DNA of 64,000 bases from positions 124,001 to 188,000 of the forward strand of contig UQLY01000001.1 in the NCBI GenBank assembly GCA_900542015.1, read 5' to 3'. How positions within the stretch are numbered: the stretch's first letter is position 1; the number at the start of each line of letters is the position of its first letter. The position numbers and the translations under genes are program-made. The DNA comes from an uncultured Lachnospiraceae bacterium (GTDB taxonomy: Bacteria > Bacillota > Clostridia > Lachnospirales > Lachnospiraceae). The notes beneath the pieces are model-generated. The model was given only the letters and a program-made list of their open reading frames with translations. It searched no databases and was not told the origin of the DNA. Positions 17,582-26,779 of this stretch are shown here, piece after piece.

Positions 17582-19622
17582 CGCTAACCTCCTTACAGAA
17601 ATCAAACGCGCAGATCCACACAGGATTTTCCGCCTGCATCAAATGATAGTTCCCGGTCCTTCTTCCACGGGCAACCTGTAGCTGCACGACCTCGTCATCC
17701 TTCATGGGAAACCGGGACAGCATTTCCTTTATTTCACAAATCGTCTCCAGCGTAACGGCGTTGACGACCACCCGCATTTCGGGATTTTTCTGATACAGCG
17801 ACTCCAATATTTCCTGCATCCTGCCGCCGCTTCCTCCCACCAGCGCATGGGTGGGCGCGGGCAGCCCCGCAAAGGCTTCCGGCGCTTCTCCTTTTATGAT
17901 TTCTATGTTTTCCAGCCCGGACTTTTCTTTATTTCTTTCTATCAGGGAAAGGGCTTCGTCCTTTTTTTCAATGGCATAAATTCGGATTTCATCGGAAAGA
18001 GCCGCCGTCTCTATCGCAATGGAACCGGTCCCGCTTCCGACGTCGTAGACCACGGCGTCCCGGTGCAGCCGCAGCTTACAGATGCTGACTTCTCTGACCT
18101 CTTCCTTGGTCATGGGCGTCTTTTCCCTGATAAATTCCGTATCCGCCCTCCCGTGCGTCAGTCTTTCCGGTTCGGCGCACGGATTGAGAATGCAGCAGGT
18201 ATATAATCCCTCTTCCCGCAGTTCACAGCATTCCTTAGGGCTTAAAAGCATAACCTTCTGTTCCGGATAAGATAACTGACAGCCCGCCCATATCCTGCAC
18301 TCCCGCAGTCCGGCGTCTGTCAGCAGACGTCCCAGTTTGTTTAAATCCTTTACGCCCGCCGTCAGCAGAAACGTCTTTTTCCTGCTTCTGATCCGTTTTG
18401 CAAGATTGGGCAGTTCTTTCCCGTGAACGCTGCACAGATCCGCATCCTCGTAGCTTTCCCCGATGCACGCCGCAAGATAAGCCACCGAAGAAATCCCCGG
18501 CTTGATACAAAAAGAAGCGCGCAAACGCCCGGCTTCCACCTCGTCGCGCAACGCGCTGTACACGCTCCGGCACCCGCTGTAAAAACCGCTGTCGCCGGAA
18601 AACAGGATCACGACCTTTCTTTCGCCGGGCATTCTGCCGCTTTCCTGAATTTCCCTTAAATACGGGATCATCTGACCGGCGCTGTAATAATCTCTTTTTT
18701 CCGCGCTGCAGCGGTATGCTTCCATGAGCCGCTTCGCCCCCAGCAAAATATCCGCGCTTTCGATCGCCTCGCAGACTTCCTTTGTCAGAGTGCCTTTACC
18801 GCCCATACCCGCCCCGGCAAGTATAATCTCAAATTTACTTTCCGGCATGATCCGCCGCCCGCAGATTGCTTCCAGCTTCCGGCAGACCTCCTGAAAGGAA
18901 TCTCCCTCTTCTTTTCCGTCTCCCTCGGGCACGATGACATATGCCGGAATGTCCAGGCGCTTTGCCGCCTCCAGTTTTTCCCGGTAACCGCCCGTCCTGC
19001 CGCTCTTTTTCGTGACCAGACATCCGACTTGGTATTGGCGGAGCATGGCTTCATTCAGTTCGGTCGAAAAGGGTCCCTGGAGTGCAAGAATCTGTTTTCC
19101 GCAAATCCCCTGTTCCATACAAAGGGCAAGGCTTTCCATCCCCGGCAGCACCCGCACATACAGTCTGGATCTGACCTGTTCCACGCCGCAGTATGCGCCA
19201 AGCTCCTTGCTCCCGGTCGTCAGCAGGATATTCCCCTGCGTCTGCTCAAGCGCTTTGGCACATGCCTCGTGACTTTTAAAATAACGGACCTTTCCCCCGT
19301 CAGTCTCCGCGTCGTTTTCTCTCTTCAACCTCAGATAGGGAACAGTCGTCCCCGCTACGGCGGCTTTGATGTTTTTTGTCGCTTCCTCCGCATAGGGATG
19401 GGTCGCGTCCACAACCGCCGCAAAATCGCCTGCTTCCAGACAGGCACGCATCTGTTCCCGGTCCATTCTGCCGCAATGCACCTTCGCAAAGGACCGCTCT
19501 TTTAGAGCGGTCTCTCCGTATTCGGTGGCGACGCAGACGGTATGCGGCACACCTGCGCCGCTTAAACGCTCCGACAATTTTCTTCCTTCAGTTGTTCCCG
19601 CAAAAATCAGTATTTCTTTCAA
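17571..19622 (-). CDS. cbiJET: CbiJ-CbiE-CbiT triple fusion: precorrin-6A reductase and precorrin-6Y/7 methyltransferases
   Basis: 683 residues, far longer than any single corrin enzyme. Residues 1-250 match CbiJ/CobK (start ILIFAGTTEGRKLSERL, then VDATHPYAEEATKNI and LLTTGSKEL), the NAD(P)H-dependent reductase of (cobalt-)precorrin-6A. Residues about 262-465 match CbiE, a tetrapyrrole methylase (ILAGAGMGGKGTLTKE, LFSGDSGFYSG). Residues about 495-680 match CbiT, a SAM methyltransferase (DVGSGTGSIAIETA, then LVGGSGGRMQEIL). Together they do reduction, C5/C15 methylation and decarboxylation, consecutive steps. CbiE-CbiT fusions (CobL) are common; adding CbiJ is rarer. It overlaps cbiH by 35 nt and cbiA by 11 nt. 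Confidence 0.93.
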   Translation of the reverse strand: MKEILIFAGTTEGRKLSERLSGAGVPHTVCVATEYGETALKERSFAKVHCGRMDREQMRACLEAGDFAAVVDATHPYAEEATKNIKAAVAGTTVPYLRLKRENDAETDGGKVRYFKSHEACAKALEQTQGNILLTTGSKELGAYCGVEQVRSRLYVRVLPGMESLALCMEQGICGKQILALQGPFSTELNEAMLRQYQVGCLVTKKSGRTGGYREKLEAAKRLDIPAYVIVPEGDGKEEGDSFQEVCRKLEAICGRRIMPESKFEIILAGAGMGGKGTLTKEVCEAIESADILLGAKRLMEAYRCSAEKRDYYSAGQMIPYLREIQESGRMPGERKVVILFSGDSGFYSGCRSVYSALRDEVEAGRLRASFCIKPGISSVAYLAACIGESYEDADLCSVHGKELPNLAKRIRSRKKTFLLTAGVKDLNKLGRLLTDAGLRECRIWAGCQLSYPEQKVMLLSPKECCELREEGLYTCCILNPCAEPERLTHGRADTEFIREKTPMTKEEVREVSICKLRLHRDAVVYDVGSGTGSIAIETAALSDEIRIYAIEKKDEALSLIERNKEKSGLENIEIIKGEAPEAFAGLPAPTHALVGGSGGRMQEILESLYQKNPEMRVVVNAVTLETICEIKEMLSRFPMKDDEVVQLQVARGRRTGNYHLMQAENPVWICAFDFCKEVSDEA

Positions 19623-20352
19623 TCTCGTACCCCCGCTTTGTAATCAGCTTTCCGTTGATGATTTCCGAACCGGAATTTCCGATAAATACCGTCGTAAACA
19701 TGTTGACCTGCGCTTCTCTTAACTGTCCCAGCGTACAGGTAACCGCCCTTGTGCCCTCCCTGCCGATGTTTTCCACATAACCGCAGGGTCTTTGCGCTTC
19801 TATGTCCCGCAGCAGAATATCGCACGCCTTTTGCAGATAATCCCTTCTCTTATGGCTGGAAGGATTGTAAAGGACTATGACAAAATCGCCCTTTGCCGCC
19901 GCCGTCAGACGCTTTTCAATCCTGTCCCAGGGCGTCAGCAGATCGCTCAGGCTGACGGTGCAAAAGTCGTGATTAAGGGGCGCTCCCAGAACCGCCGCGC
20001 CGCTTGACGCCGCCGTAATGCCCGCAACGACCGACAGGTGCGTCTGCGGATATTCCTTTCCCATTTCATACATCAGAGAGGCAAGCCCATAGATTCCGGG
20101 ATCGCCGCTGCAGATTAAGGCGACCGTATTTCCCTTTGCCGCTTCTTCAAAACAGAGCCTGCACCGCTTTGTTTCCTGCCGCATGGGTGTTGAAAGAATC
20201 CGCTTTTTGGCAAAGCGCTCCCCTAACAAATTCACATAGACCGTATAGCCCACAATAACGTCCGCCTGCTCCAGCGCCTGCAGCGCTTCCGCCGTCATCA
20301 TATCCTCCCTGCCCGGTCCCATTCCTATGATGTAAATTTTATTTTTGCTCAT
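19588..20352 (-). CDS. cbiH: Precorrin-3B/cobalt-precorrin-3 C17-methyltransferase (CbiH/CobJ)
   Basis: 254 residues from MSKNKIYIIGMGPG. The SAM-binding tetrapyrrole methylase pattern is complete: GMGPGREDMMTAEALQAL, SGDPGIYGLA near 93 and VVAGITAASSGAAVLGAPL near 120. LSDLLTPWDRIEKRL and YNPSSHKRRDYL are typical of CbiH. It methylates C17 with ring contraction in the anaerobic route. The ATG lies inside the end of cbiG, and GGAGGG is 12 nt upstream. An earlier ATG at 20385 gives a non-homologous leader. Confidence 0.95.
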   Translation of the reverse strand: MSKNKIYIIGMGPGREDMMTAEALQALEQADVIVGYTVYVNLLGERFAKKRILSTPMRQETKRCRLCFEEAAKGNTVALICSGDPGIYGLASLMYEMGKEYPQTHLSVVAGITAASSGAAVLGAPLNHDFCTVSLSDLLTPWDRIEKRLTAAAKGDFVIVLYNPSSHKRRDYLQKACDILLRDIEAQRPCGYVENIGREGTRAVTCTLGQLREAQVNMFTTVFIGNSGSEIINGKLITKRGYEIERNTDFCGNN

Positions 20353-21454
20353 ATGCCGTCTCGTCCCTCCTTCTTCCTTCTGCAAACGTCACGCTCCATT
20401 CCCTTTTTGCAACGGCGATGGTCATACCGTCCCCTGCTCGCTTCTTTCGGATCAGACTGCCGCCGTTTCCGCACGCCTTTAATGCCGCGCGTTCGCAGAC
20501 ATTGTCAACCCCTACTTTTTCCTTTACAAAGGACGAGGCATGAAATTCTCCCTCTACCGCCTGCAGCTGCACGGCTGTATACGTCAGAAACGGAATATTT
20601 TCTTTTTCACAGAAAGACAGAAGCCCCTCTTCTTCTTTTTTTATGTCGATGGAGGCGAGGGCATAAATCCGGCAAAGGGACAGGCGCGCTTCCTGGAGCG
20701 TTTCTGTAATCAGCGCCTCTATCCGGCTTGCCTTTGTTCCTTTTTTGCAGCCCATTCCGATCACATATTCCCTGGGGCTTAAACGGATCAGCGCATCGCA
20801 CTCATTTTTTCCCGAAGCAATGACAATATCCGCGTAAAGAGGCTTCTTGCAATCAGGCAGAATCAAGATTCCATCCGGCTTTTGATCCGGATCGCGAAGG
20901 CGTCCCGGCTCCGCCCACACGGTAATTGGTTCTCCTGCAAGCGCCTTTGCGGATACTTTGGCGATCCCGTCTTTATTTTCGATATACAGGTTGTTTCGTT
21001 TTGCAAACAAATCCACCGCAAACTTATGATTTCTGTCGGTTGCCGTCGTAATGACCGGCGTCGCGCCAAGCCCGGCGGCAAGCGCTGCGGCAATCTCATT
21101 GGCGCCGCCCACATGACCGGACAAAAGCGGGATGACAAATTTTCCCGTCTCGTCTATGACAAGCACCGGATTGTCATGCAGCTTGTCCGTCAGACAGGGC
21201 GCGACGGCACGCACCGCAATCCCGCAGGCTCCGATAAAGATTAACGCATTCTTTTTATCCATCTGCTCCATTGTCCAGTCTCCGAGGCTTTGGGTAACGC
21301 TTTGCACCGCCAAACCGTCAGGCTCTTTTCCGCCGTTTTCCTTTGCAAAAGAGCATTTTGTCGCAAGAGAGACCTCTTGCGGCGCCAACAGCCCGGCTAT
21401 TCTTTTGGAAAGGCGTATTCCGTTTTCCGTAAAACTGATGATCTGATACCGCAT
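20339..21454 (-). CDS. cbiG: Cobalt-precorrin 5A hydrolase (CbiG)
   Basis: 371 residues from MRYQIISFTENG. The N-terminal half has IFIGACGIAVRAVAPCL and LLSGHVGGANEIAAALA, the central CbiG signature. The C-terminal CbiG_C domain has VIGMGCKKGTKASRIEAL and LASIDIKKEEEGLLSFCE. It opens the delta-lactone of cobalt-precorrin-5A and releases acetaldehyde, a step special to the anaerobic pathway. AAAGGAA lies before the ATG. It begins a few nucleotides before the end of cbiF. Confidence 0.95.
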   Translation of the reverse strand: MRYQIISFTENGIRLSKRIAGLLAPQEVSLATKCSFAKENGGKEPDGLAVQSVTQSLGDWTMEQMDKKNALIFIGACGIAVRAVAPCLTDKLHDNPVLVIDETGKFVIPLLSGHVGGANEIAAALAAGLGATPVITTATDRNHKFAVDLFAKRNNLYIENKDGIAKVSAKALAGEPITVWAEPGRLRDPDQKPDGILILPDCKKPLYADIVIASGKNECDALIRLSPREYVIGMGCKKGTKASRIEALITETLQEARLSLCRIYALASIDIKKEEEGLLSFCEKENIPFLTYTAVQLQAVEGEFHASSFVKEKVGVDNVCERAALKACGNGGSLIRKKRAGDGMTIAVAKREWSVTFAEGRRRDETAYEQK

Positions 21455-21458
21455 GCCG

Positions 21459-22217
21459 TCATTCCTTTGCCTGCCTGAATTCCGTGGAAAAATCAGGCGC
21501 ATACAATCTTGATTTATGGTAATTCTGGTGGGTTATGACTTCTCCCACCAACACCAACGCCGTCTTTGTGATGCCGTGCTCCGTTGCAGTCCGTTCCAGG
21601 GTTTCTACGGTGCAGGTATAGGCTTCCTCGTCCTTCCAGGTCGCCTTATATACAAGCGCCGCCGGAGTTTCCTTCCGGTATCCGCCCGCAATCAGCCTGG
21701 CGCTTAATTCCTTTAGCATTCCCGCGCTCAAATAGACCGCCATGGACGCCCGGTGCGCCGCAAAGCTTTCAATGCTTTCTGCGGGCGGCACCTTGGTTTT
21801 GCCTTCCATTCTTGTGATAATTAAGGACTGGGAAATTCCCGGCAGCGTATATTCCAGGTTCAGGGAAGCCGCCGCTCCGAAGCAGGCGCTGACGCCGGGA
21901 CAGCTTTCATAGGAAATCCCCAGTCCGTCCAAAGCGTCCATCTGCTCCCTGACCGCGCCGTAGATGCTCGGGTCTCCCGTATGCAGCCTGACCGTCATTT
22001 TCCCCTGATCGTCCGCCCGTCTCATAAGATCGACGACCTCGTCAAGGGTCAGCTTCGCGCTGTTATAAATTTCGCACTCCGCCCGGGCATAATCCAAAAG
22101 CTCGGGATTGACCAGAGAGCCTGCATAAATGATCACATCCGCCCGCTGCAAAAGCCGCATTCCCCTGACCGTAATTAAATCCGCCGCGCCTGTTCCCGCG
22201 CCAACAAAGTAAACCAT
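21459..22217 (-). CDS. cbiF: Cobalt-precorrin-4 C11-methyltransferase (CbiF/CobM)
   Basis: 252 residues. VGAGTGAADLITVRGMRLL is the N-terminal SAM-methylase motif, followed by YAGSLVNPELLDYA, HTGDPSIYGAVREQM and GVSACFGAAASLNLEYTLP. It methylates C11 of cobalt-precorrin-4. The start lies 43 nt inside the end of cbiD, indicating translational coupling. The pattern and length leave little doubt. Confidence 0.96.
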   Translation of the reverse strand: MVYFVGAGTGAADLITVRGMRLLQRADVIIYAGSLVNPELLDYARAECEIYNSAKLTLDEVVDLMRRADDQGKMTVRLHTGDPSIYGAVREQMDALDGLGISYESCPGVSACFGAAASLNLEYTLPGISQSLIITRMEGKTKVPPAESIESFAAHRASMAVYLSAGMLKELSARLIAGGYRKETPAALVYKATWKDEEAYTCTVETLERTATEHGITKTALVLVGEVITHQNYHKSRLYAPDFSTEFRQAKE

Positions 22218-23398
22218 GCTTCCGCCTCCTTACTCTTTGCCAGTTCCCCAAATTCATTGGCATACATGATACAATCCGTTTTGATTTTTCCTTTCGCGCG
22301 CCTGTCAAGATAAAAACAAATGCGTTCCATGGCATAGTCCATAACCGCCCGGCGCTTTCCGCTTTCATCCAAAATCCGCACCGCCTCTTCGGTATTGACG
22401 CAATCCAGTATCCGGCGCGCGTCGTCCGCCGATACTCCCTGTCTGACGGCAAATGCCGCCAACAGCTCCATCCGGCAGTCGCCCTCCCGGGAATGGGTAT
22501 TCATAATGCCGCCCGCAACCTTGATTAACTTCCCGATGTGCCCGGTCAGCAGGATTTTTTGAAATCCCATTTCAACCGCCATATCGATGGTCTCCCCGAT
22601 AAAATTGCTGCACTTGACGCTTCGGTCCAGATCGTAGCCGTATGCCCGTTTCATAAAATCCAGTCCGTAATTGCCCGGCGACACCGCCGCATAGTCAAAA
22701 CCCTGCGCCCGTCTCTGGTTCAACTCCACCCGGATCGTATCCAGAATCGCCTGACTGCTCATAGGCTCCACAATTCCGCTGGTTCCCAGGATGGAAATGC
22801 CTCCCGTAATCCCAAGCCTCGGATTAAAGGTCTGCCCCGCAAGGCGTTCTCCCTCCGGCACAAAAATCTCAACCTCCAGCTCTCCCTCATAATCGGCGAC
22901 CTCGCACACCTGTAAGACTTCTTTTTCAATCATTTCCCTGGGAACGTGATTGATCGCGGCGTTTCCCACAGGCTGGTCGAGACCGGGGCGGGTCACTCTG
23001 CCGACTCCTGCGCCGCCTTCGATGTGAATCCGCGCTTCTTTCCGGCGCCGCTTCCCATCTCCTGCTGCCGCCGGGTTATCTTCTGCCTCTGTGCCGTCTG
23101 CCTCCGTGCCATCCCCTGCCGCCGGGCTCCTCCCGGCTTCCGGAACATTTTTTCCAAAAGACACCTTTGCAAAGATCAGCGCGCCCGTCGTAATGTCAGG
23201 ATCGTCGCCTCCGTCCTTTTGCACCGCGCAGCTTACTTCGTTTTCCCCCCGTCCGATCTCTAAGATCTGCGCCGTATAGGGAATCCCTTTCGGCGTTTCT
23301 ATGGTTATTTCCGTTTTTTCCATTCCCGTCAACAGCATGTACGCCGCCGCTTTTGCCGCCGCAGCCGCGCAGCTTCCCGTCGTAAACCCGTACCGCAT
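22175..23398 (-). CDS. cbiD: Cobalt-precorrin-5B C1-methyltransferase (CbiD)
   Basis: 407 residues starting MRYGFTTGSCAAAAAKAA, the hallmark CbiD N-terminus. RVTRPGLDQPVGNAAINHVP, LGTSGIVEPMSSQA and LLTGHIGKLIKVAGGIMNTH are further conserved blocks. It transfers a methyl group to C1 after deacylation by CbiG. Residues about 88-115 form an insertion rich in Ala, Asp, Glu and Gly with repeats (AAGDGTEADGTEAEDNPAA), which other CbiD proteins do not need. It looks like a recent tandem expansion in a surface loop. It lies 12 nt after cbiC. Confidence 0.95.
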   Translation of the reverse strand: MRYGFTTGSCAAAAAKAAAYMLLTGMEKTEITIETPKGIPYTAQILEIGRGENEVSCAVQKDGGDDPDITTGALIFAKVSFGKNVPEAGRSPAAGDGTEADGTEAEDNPAAAGDGKRRRKEARIHIEGGAGVGRVTRPGLDQPVGNAAINHVPREMIEKEVLQVCEVADYEGELEVEIFVPEGERLAGQTFNPRLGITGGISILGTSGIVEPMSSQAILDTIRVELNQRRAQGFDYAAVSPGNYGLDFMKRAYGYDLDRSVKCSNFIGETIDMAVEMGFQKILLTGHIGKLIKVAGGIMNTHSREGDCRMELLAAFAVRQGVSADDARRILDCVNTEEAVRILDESGKRRAVMDYAMERICFYLDRRAKGKIKTDCIMYANEFGELAKSKEAEAWFTLLAREQARRI

Positions 23399-23410
23399 TT
23401 TCCCACCCCT

Positions 23411-24061
23411 TTAAACATTTCTGCCAAGCTCATACAGCAGGGCGTTGCAGATCGCCGCCGCCACATTGCTGCCGCCTTTCCTGCCGCGGTTGACAATATA
23501 GGGGACGTCCGTCTCCATGATCAGCTCCTTTGCCGCCACTACGTTGACAAAGCCCACCGGGACCCCAATGACAAAAGCGGGCTTCCAGTCTCCCTTTTGT
23601 ATCATTTCATACAGCGAAACCAAAGCCGTCGGCGCGTTTCCCACGGCAAAAATAACCGGTTTGGGAATCCTGGCGGCAAATTCCATACTGACAGCCGCGC
23701 GGGTAACGCCCCGCTCCTTTGCCAAGCGCGCGACTCTTTCATCCGCCATAAAGCAATGCGCCTCGCCGCCAAAACCCGCCAGGATTTTTTTGTTGATCCC
23801 CGCAAGCGCCATATTGGTATCCGTCACAATATCCGCCCCGTTTAACAACAGTTCCTTCGCAATTTTAACGGCGTCCTTTGCATAGACAAGAGTCTGCACA
23901 TACTCAAAGTCCGCGCTTGTATGGATGACCCGTTTCGTAATCATCTCCTCTTCCTTTGGCAGGGTAATCCCCCTCTCCTCCAACTCCTCTGAAATGATTG
24001 CAAAGCTCCTTTTTTCAATTTCATCCGGTCGCAGCCGTTCAATTTCCTTCAATCCACTCAC
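23411..24061 (-). CDS. cbiC: Cobalt-precorrin-8X methylmutase (CbiC)
   Basis: 216 residues. The catalytic histidine lies in RVIHTSADFEY (about 44-54). ILLNGADIVTDTNMALAG-type and VGNAPTALVSLYEMI segments and the end VNRGRKGGSNVAAAICNALL are typical. It moves the C11 methyl group to C12 to give cobyrinic acid. The start is GTG (24061), 23 nt inside the end of the cobD gene, with GGAAAG upstream. It matches the family in full length. Confidence 0.95.
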   Translation of the reverse strand: MSGLKEIERLRPDEIEKRSFAIISEELEERGITLPKEEEMITKRVIHTSADFEYVQTLVYAKDAVKIAKELLLNGADIVTDTNMALAGINKKILAGFGGEAHCFMADERVARLAKERGVTRAAVSMEFAARIPKPVIFAVGNAPTALVSLYEMIQKGDWKPAFVIGVPVGFVNVVAAKELIMETDVPYIVNRGRKGGSNVAAAICNALLYELGRNV

Positions 24062-25106
24062 CCATCGCTTTCCGTAATTTTTCGTGATCCGCCCTGGTCT
24101 TTACCGCAATCCGGTAATACCCCTCCGTCAGTCCCCGGAAATTTTTGCAGTCCCGGATCAAAATCCCCTTTTGCAGCAATTCTTCATAAAGGGGCTTTTC
24201 GCTGTATAGCAGGATAAAATTCGCTTCGCCGGGAAACACGCGGCTTCCCGTCTTTTTGAGAATTTCTTCCAAAAACGGACGCTCCGCTCTGATATACTCC
24301 GCCGTCCGGACCGCAAACGCCTGTTGACCGGCGCAGGCAATCCCAGCCTCCTGTGCAAAGACGGAAAGGTTCCATTCGGGCAGGTGACTCGCTAATTTTC
24401 CACGCAGGACGGAGTTGGCGCATACCAGGTACCCCAGCCGCACGCCGGGAATTGCAAAAATTTTGGTAAACGCGCGCACCAGCACCAGATTGTCATACTC
24501 CTGCACCAGAGACAGTGCGGATTGTCCCTTTCGGAACATCTTGCCGTTTTCCTCTTTTTCCATGCAAAATTCTATGAAGCATTCATCTAAAACCACAACT
24601 ATTTGTTTCTGTTTACATACTGTCAGTATGTTTTTTAACCGTTTTTGTTCCAACAGCCACCCCGTAGGATTGTTGGGACTGGCAAGAAACAACAGATTGA
24701 TATCATCGGATAACGCGTCCAAAAAATCATCCTCCGGCGCAAATCCGTCTTCCTCGCGTAAATGGAAATAAACGATCTCGCCTCCCGAAGCCTTCGCCGC
24801 ATATTCATAGCCGTAAAAGGACGGAACCGGAATCAGAATTTTCCCGGGGCTTAGGGCATGTACCGCCGCCATCAGCAGCTCCGAAGCGCCGTTTCCAAAT
24901 AACAGCCACTCCTGCGGCACAGACAGCCCGCGGGCAACCGCTTCCTTCAGGCGTTCCGCCGCAGGGTCGGGATATTGCGCGCATCGTCCCGCCGCCCGGT
25001 GCAGCGCCTCCACAACTTCCTTTGGCGGTCCCAGAGGATTGACGTTTACGGAAAAATCCATATTCACTTTGTTTCTGTAAATATCGCCGCCGTGTATGCT
25101 TTTCAT
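24039..25106 (-). CDS. cobD: CobD-type PLP enzyme (L-threonine-O-3-phosphate decarboxylase, HisC-like)
   Basis: 355 residues of the class I aminotransferase fold. DFSVNVNPLGPPKEVVEAL begins it as in CobD. FGNGASELL, ASPNNPTGWLL, VVLDECFIEF and the PLP lysine in RAFTKIFAIPGVRLG (about 213-227) are present. CobD makes (R)-1-amino-2-propanol phosphate, the linker joined to cobyric acid by the neighbouring CbiB. HisC family membership alone would allow histidinol-phosphate aminotransferase, but the operon position decides. Confidence 0.9.
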   Translation of the reverse strand: MKSIHGGDIYRNKVNMDFSVNVNPLGPPKEVVEALHRAAGRCAQYPDPAAERLKEAVARGLSVPQEWLLFGNGASELLMAAVHALSPGKILIPVPSFYGYEYAAKASGGEIVYFHLREEDGFAPEDDFLDALSDDINLLFLASPNNPTGWLLEQKRLKNILTVCKQKQIVVVLDECFIEFCMEKEENGKMFRKGQSALSLVQEYDNLVLVRAFTKIFAIPGVRLGYLVCANSVLRGKLASHLPEWNLSVFAQEAGIACAGQQAFAVRTAEYIRAERPFLEEILKKTGSRVFPGEANFILLYSEKPLYEELLQKGILIRDCKNFRGLTEGYYRIAVKTRADHEKLRKAMGEWIEGN

Positions 25107-25115
25107 CCTCCGCGT

Positions 25116-26126
25116 TCACTTCCCTTCCAAAACCAGTGCCGCGCCCGCCAGAATAACCAGACACAGGATCGCGCCCAGCCATGCCGTCAGATATAACAGC
25201 CTGTTTGCCCGCCTGATATCCTCGCACTCCGCCTGCCGCACCCCGTCCCCGATATAGGGCTTATCCGTCCTTTTGCCAAAGTAGCTCGCAGGACCCGCCA
25301 GCCGCAGCCCTAAAGCTCCCGCACATACGGATTCCGTCTGCGCCGAATTGGGACTTGCGTGGTTGTGTCTGTCGCGCCTGTATATGGTCAAAGCGCGCTT
25401 TCCGTCAAAGCTTTTGCCTCCCAGGTATGCCGCCGCTATCATCAGACACGCGCTGATTCTTGCCGGAATAAAGTTAAAAACGTCGTCCAGCTTTGCCGCC
25501 GCCCTCCCGAAATACAGATACCGTTCGTTTCGGTAGCCGACCATGGAATCCATCGTATTGACCGCCTTATAAGCAAATCCCAGCACCGGACCGCCCAGAG
25601 CCGTAAAAAGCATGGGCGCAATGACGCCGTCCGAAGTATTTTCCGCTACGGTCTCCACGGCGGCTTTGGTCACGCCTTCTTCGGAAAGGTCCGCCGTATC
25701 CCTGCCTACAATCATGGAAACCGCTTCTCTCGCGCCCTCCAGCCGCCCTTCCTTTAAGCATCGGTATACCTTCATGCTCTCGTCCTTTAAACATTTTGTC
25801 GCCAAAAGCTGATAGGTCATAACCGCCTCGGCACATACTCCCAGATATATATCTATACTATATGTTATGATCAGTAACAGAGAGCTTACCGCAGTGACCG
25901 CTGCAAGAACCATAACAACCAGTAGCACTCCTTTTCTTTTTTCCCTTTTTGCATCTTCCTGCTGTAATAGGGAAGCATCTCTTTGCCGTGATACGGTAAG
26001 AAGACTCCCTTCCAGCCCCGCAATCAGCTTTCCGATCAGGCACACCGGATGGGGCATGCCGTGAGGATCTCCCAGCAGAAGGTCTAACAAAAACCCGGCA
26101 AAAAATGCAGTTATATGATATTTCAT
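25116..26126 (-). CDS. cbiB: Adenosylcobinamide-phosphate synthase (CbiB/CobD)
   Basis: 336 residues with four to five membrane segments. The N-terminus AFFAGFLLDLLLGDPHGMPH-like block, AVETVAENTSDGVIAPMLF (about 155-173) and YKAVNTMDSMVGYRNERY are CbiB hallmarks. It couples the aminopropanol linker to the f-carboxylate of cobyric acid at the membrane. It overlaps cobC by 4 nt (ATGA) and is followed by cobD after 9 nt. Confidence 0.95.
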   Translation of the reverse strand: MKYHITAFFAGFLLDLLLGDPHGMPHPVCLIGKLIAGLEGSLLTVSRQRDASLLQQEDAKREKRKGVLLVVMVLAAVTAVSSLLLIITYSIDIYLGVCAEAVMTYQLLATKCLKDESMKVYRCLKEGRLEGAREAVSMIVGRDTADLSEEGVTKAAVETVAENTSDGVIAPMLFTALGGPVLGFAYKAVNTMDSMVGYRNERYLYFGRAAAKLDDVFNFIPARISACLMIAAAYLGGKSFDGKRALTIYRRDRHNHASPNSAQTESVCAGALGLRLAGPASYFGKRTDKPYIGDGVRQAECEDIRRANRLLYLTAWLGAILCLVILAGAALVLEGK

Positions 26127-26779
26127 AACGCCTCCTCCTGCAAAAGCGGACGCAGCTCTTGCAAGGTAACGCCGCGATCCATAGAAAGGATACAGCGATA
26201 CCCGTCTCCGTTTGACACCTGATAATCATAATAATCTCCGCCGAAAAAGCAGCTAAACAGCGCCATGATGGTCCCTCCGTGGACGATCAGCCCCACCCTC
26301 AGCGGACGCTCCCGCTCCGGCTTTTTCAAGGATACGTCCATCGCCGAAAGCGCTTCGGTCACCCGATTAAATCCCCGTTTACAGCGGTCCGCAAACGCCT
26401 CCCTGCTCTCGCCTTCCGGAAAAGGCAGCCTGCCGCCGCTGTCAATCCATGCCTGATACCGCCTGTCTCCCTGCAACTGTGTATAATTTTTCCCTTCAAA
26501 GGCGCCGAAATCCGTTTCCTTCCATTCCGGTACAATGACCGCCCGCTTATCCGGATAAAGGATTTCCGCCGTTTCCCTGCAGCGTTTCATCGGACCGGAA
26601 AACAGGCAGTCGACCGCAGGGTATTTTCCTTCCGCCTTTTGCCGCTGCAGCCTGCCGATACCTTCCGCGCTCAGCGGTTCGTCTGTTTTTTGCCCAAGAT
26701 AGCGGCGTTCTTTATTTGCTTTTGTGGCTCCGTGCCTGATCCAGACCAGCTCTATTTGATTTTCTGACCGATTCCGCAT
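26123..26779 (-). CDS. cobC: Alpha-ribazole phosphatase-like histidine phosphatase (CobC)
   Basis: 218 residues of the phosphoglycerate-mutase-like histidine phosphatase family. RHGATKANKERRYLG (about 15-29) holds the catalytic His. A second conserved region is VGLIVHGGTIMALFSCF near 180-196, and FSGPMKRCRETAEIL near 60 supplies the conserved Arg. In this operon it is expected to remove the 5'-phosphate from alpha-ribazole phosphate or adenosylcobalamin phosphate. The start overlaps the end of the second cobU-like gene by 28 nt. Confidence 0.88.
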   Translation of the reverse strand: MRNRSENQIELVWIRHGATKANKERRYLGQKTDEPLSAEGIGRLQRQKAEGKYPAVDCLFSGPMKRCRETAEILYPDKRAVIVPEWKETDFGAFEGKNYTQLQGDRRYQAWIDSGGRLPFPEGESREAFADRCKRGFNRVTEALSAMDVSLKKPERERPLRVGLIVHGGTIMALFSCFFGGDYYDYQVSNGDGYRCILSMDRGVTLQELRPLLQEEAL

